DNA of 64,000 nt from DAINPP01 sp036743375 (lineage in GTDB: Bacteria; Thermotogota; Thermotogae; MWEM01), in contig DAINPP010000004.1 of the NCBI GenBank assembly GCA_036743375.1, positions 1-64,000 on the forward strand, given 5' to 3'. The notes beneath the pieces are model-generated. The model saw only the letters and a list, made by a program, of their open reading frames with translations, did no database searches and was not told the origin of the DNA. Positions 61,862-64,000 of this stretch are shown one piece after another; the stretch's first letter is position 1; the number at the start of each line of letters is the position of its first letter. A program made the translations under genes and the position numbers.

Positions 61862-63241
61862 TTACACTCCTTTCTTATTCTTTATTTCAAGAACCGTCTT
61901 TTTATTATAATTCTTTATACACTCTATCTCATCAACGGACAACCCGTCTTTCCAGGAAAATGACAATATCGTATTATTCAACTGGAGTGGATCAAACCCT
62001 TCGGGTAATTTTAGCGAATTAAATACCTTTATAAAATCCTTTGTTCCGGGAATAGGGGTGTATTCATTGATTTCAGGAAAAATATCAAGTCTCTTGCAGA
62101 TATCATGAACTTCAATTGCCTCATCAAATGTCTGATTTGGTAGGTTTATCAACACAAAGGCCGATATTTCTCGTTTCGTAAATCCAGCTTTTTTCAAGAG
62201 GTCAACCGCGTGATAAAAATCCTGATTCGTTACCTTTGCCCCGGTCTCTTTCTGAAGAACAGGATTAATCGTTTCGATTGCCACCTTTATCGTTCCGACA
62301 TTCGCCGCTTTCATCAACCTCGCCGTTTCTTCAGTCAGCAGTTTACAGTGAATTCCGTTCGGTATATGAAACATTATACCCTTTTCAGGCATCTTTCTTT
62401 TAATTATCTCTCTCAGTATCCTGTCAAAGTGCTTCTCATGATTGATGAGTATTGCATCATCAAAAAAGGCAACACTCGATACTGCAAACATTTGCGTATA
62501 TCGTTCAACGGCATCGACGAGTAACAAGGGATCTTCCTGGACGAATTTCTGCAGAAAAGGAGTTGCGCAGTAAGTGCATTTGTAAGGACACCCAAGGGAT
62601 GTCAGGAAGACAAGATGACTCGTATGATGTTTATAAAGATCGTAAAAAGGGATAAGATTCAGCTTTTCTTCAAGTCCCTCTTTGATAAAAATGCCATTCT
62701 CTCTCAGAAAAGAGAGAACCTTTTCCATCCTGCTTTCATTACAGATTAGATCTGCCCCTGATTTTCTGGAATGTTCCGGGAGCAGATTTGCATAATTCCC
62801 TCCAAGCACCGTTCTCGCTTCAGGGAAGATCTCGCCAGAAATTCTGATCGCTTCAAAACTACCCGGATACCAATAAGTCATCGCAGATGTGACAAAAATA
62901 TAATCAGGACTCCAGCCCCTGTTTTTCAAAGCGTTCAACCGTTGAACAAACAATTCAACCGGCAGGCCATACCGCTTAAAATACCTTGGAATATGAGACA
63001 ATGAAGTGGGCTTTTTTACCACAAGATCTTCAAATTTTCCGGTACCGTTCCATTTACTTTTTGGTTTTTTACCGGTTAAGGTTTCAAGTTCCGGATCATA
63101 TCTGTCGAGACAATCAACGAGTTCCAGCTCATGTCCGCTTTCATGCAGATTTCTTGCCAGCATAAGCAACCCGAGAGGCTTTAACCAGTAATCATAGGAT
63201 GCCACATCATAAATCCAGGGATTGATCAGCAGTATCTTCAA
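61862..63241 (-). CDS. B12-type (class B-like) radical SAM protein
   Basis: The 459-residue protein starts with a B12-binding-like Rossmann region ('KILLINPW', 'GLLMLARNLHESGHELELVD', 'TVLGGNYANLLPEHS', each family-typical). A radical SAM domain follows, with the cluster motif Cys218-x3-Cys222-x2-Cys225 in 'LGCPYKCTYCATPF'. Such enzymes methylate or cyclise unactivated carbons. The substrate is unknown. It is placed between dnaB and tldD with a 4-base overlap and a 2-base gap. The canonical His of the B12 site is not obvious, so cobalamin binding is uncertain. Confidence 0.85.
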   Translation of the reverse strand: MKILLINPWIYDVASYDYWLKPLGLLMLARNLHESGHELELVDCLDRYDPELETLTGKKPKSKWNGTGKFEDLVVKKPTSLSHIPRYFKRYGLPVELFVQRLNALKNRGWSPDYIFVTSAMTYWYPGSFEAIRISGEIFPEARTVLGGNYANLLPEHSRKSGADLICNESRMEKVLSFLRENGIFIKEGLEEKLNLIPFYDLYKHHTSHLVFLTSLGCPYKCTYCATPFLQKFVQEDPLLLVDAVERYTQMFAVSSVAFFDDAILINHEKHFDRILREIIKRKMPEKGIMFHIPNGIHCKLLTEETARLMKAANVGTIKVAIETINPVLQKETGAKVTNQDFYHAVDLLKKAGFTKREISAFVLINLPNQTFDEAIEVHDICKRLDIFPEINEYTPIPGTKDFIKVFNSLKLPEGFDPLQLNNTILSFSWKDGLSVDEIECIKNYNKKTVLEIKNKKGV

Positions 63242-64000
63242 TTAGCACTCATCCCCTGTTTTGGATCATTTGATAAATATGATTTTTCCATCGAAAAGAA
63301 TCCAACAACCGTTGGATCAAAGATGAGATTAACACTTCCCACGGGACCATTTCTCTGTTTACCTATGATTATTTCAGCGGGATGTGGATGATTCAGTTTC
63401 TGTATATCGGACACTTCCTCTTCTTCATCCCCTTTCCCCCTTTTATAATACGATTCACGGTGAATAAACATGACGGTGTCGGCATCCTGTTCTATCGCCC
63501 CTGATTCCCTCAAATCCGATAATCTCGGCCTTTTATCTTCACGCTGTTCGACAGATCTTGAAAGCTGGGAAAGGGCAAGAACTGCAATATCCAGTTCTCT
63601 TCCAAGCACTTTCAAACTCCTCGAGATCTCTGAAATTTCCTGTTGCCGGTTTTCTCTGTTTCTGTTACTGCTCATTAACTGTATATAATCTATAACGATG
63701 GCATCCAGACCATATTCCTTCTTTATCCTTCGGACTTTGGTTCTCAAAGTCCGCGGTTCAAGCATAGAATCATCATCGATGATAATATGTGCCTTCATAA
63801 ACGTACTTGCAGCCATGGTCAACCTCTCCCATTCTTCCGCAGTCAGATTCGCCCTTCTTATCTTTTCGAAATTAACCTTTGATTCAAGACTTAACAATCT
63901 CAATGCAATCTGTTCTGAAGACATTTCAAGGCTGAAAACACCTATTTTCAATCCATGGTCTACCGCCATGTTTTTTGCCATTTGTAAAGCAAATGCAGAC
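63238..64000 (-). CDS. dnaB: replicative DNA helicase DnaB, C-terminal part (runs off window)
   Basis: The visible 254 codons are the C-terminal RecA-like half of DnaB. The frame continues upstream past the last base of the window (codons reading SAFALQMAKNMA), so the Walker A and N-terminal domain are missing only because of the window edge. 'VFSLEMSSEQIALRLL', 'IVIDYIQLMS', 'LKVLGRELDIAVLALSQLSR' and 'LSDLRESGAIEQDADTVMFI' are canonical. It unwinds DNA at replication forks. No intein is seen in this part. Confidence 0.95.
   Translation of the reverse strand, partial: SAFALQMAKNMAVDHGLKIGVFSLEMSSEQIALRLLSLESKVNFEKIRRANLTAEEWERLTMAASTFMKAHIIIDDDSMLEPRTLRTKVRRIKKEYGLDAIVIDYIQLMSSNRNRENRQQEISEISRSLKVLGRELDIAVLALSQLSRSVEQREDKRPRLSDLRESGAIEQDADTVMFIHRESYYKRGKGDEEEEVSDIQKLNHPHPAEIIIGKQRNGPVGSVNLIFDPTVVGFFSMEKSYLSNDPKQGMSAN

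Overview
The window is a dense, low-GC bacterial chromosome segment. Genes are packed with 4-bp ATGA or shorter overlaps. Strong GGAGG-type ribosome sites sit in front of many TTG starts, and three AT-rich gaps break the packing. The gene set best fits an anaerobic, amino-acid-fermenting member of the Thermotogota. Supporting features are the order butyrate kinase - phosphate butyryltransferase - butyrate kinase - P-loop protein - four-subunit 2-oxoacid:ferredoxin oxidoreductase (which I recall from Thermotoga), a K+-dependent Na+-type membrane pyrophosphatase, an adenosine-specific kinase of the archaeal/Thermotoga type, and a heterodimeric ABC exporter resembling TM287/288. This assignment is inference; a fermentative clostridium or fusobacterium is not excluded by eye.

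Layout. 0-3.05 kb (minus): D-ornithine 4,5-aminomutase (oraS-oraE) with an adenosine-specific kinase. 3.05-6.57 kb: AT-rich accessory stretch with a possible ribbon-helix-helix protein followed by hairpins, a secreted protein built of two near-identical repeats, and little else. 6.57-7.47 kb (plus): exported thermonuclease with a lamin-tail-like domain. 7.47-20.95 kb (minus): a long housekeeping run (secreted lipase-like protein, galT, frr, uppS, cdsA, alaS, a THEP1-like NTPase, asparaginase, a possible TolC-like exported protein, holA, a membrane protein). 21.1-36.0 kb (mostly plus): cardiolipin synthase, a methyltransferase (minus), a protein of unknown function, an amidohydrolase, hppA, mscS-type channel, beta-helix protein, ddl, clpC, radA, an OsmC protein and an ATC-hydrolase-like protein. 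36.2-40.3 kb (minus): thioredoxin-rhodanese protein, GNAT acetyltransferase, LolCDE/MacB-type ABC pair and a CarH-like B12-binding protein. 40.4-48.4 kb (plus): nadE, a umuD-DUF72-umuC cassette, rpiA and a heterodimeric ABC exporter. 48.5-56.3 kb (minus): an aminotransferase/buk/ptb/buk/NTPase/oxidoreductase operon. 56.6-57.9 kb (plus): ArsB/NhaD-type permease. 58.1-64 kb (minus): tmRNA, coaE, tldE, tldD, a B12-type radical SAM protein and the 3' part of dnaB, which runs off the window.

How it fits together. The 48.5-56.3 kb operon reads as a complete route from branched-chain amino acids to ATP: transamination to 2-oxoacids, ferredoxin-dependent oxidation to acyl-CoA, phosphotransacylation, then acyl-phosphate-driven ATP synthesis. 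Ornithine aminomutase and asparaginase point the same way. The pyrophosphatase would recover energy from PPi as an ion gradient. The clearest candidates for undescribed biology are the P-loop protein inside the fermentation operon, the DUF72 gene inside umuDC, the DNA-binding-domain-free CarH-like B12 protein beside an envelope ABC exporter, the radical SAM-TldD-TldE set, and the duplicated secreted protein in the AT-rich stretch.
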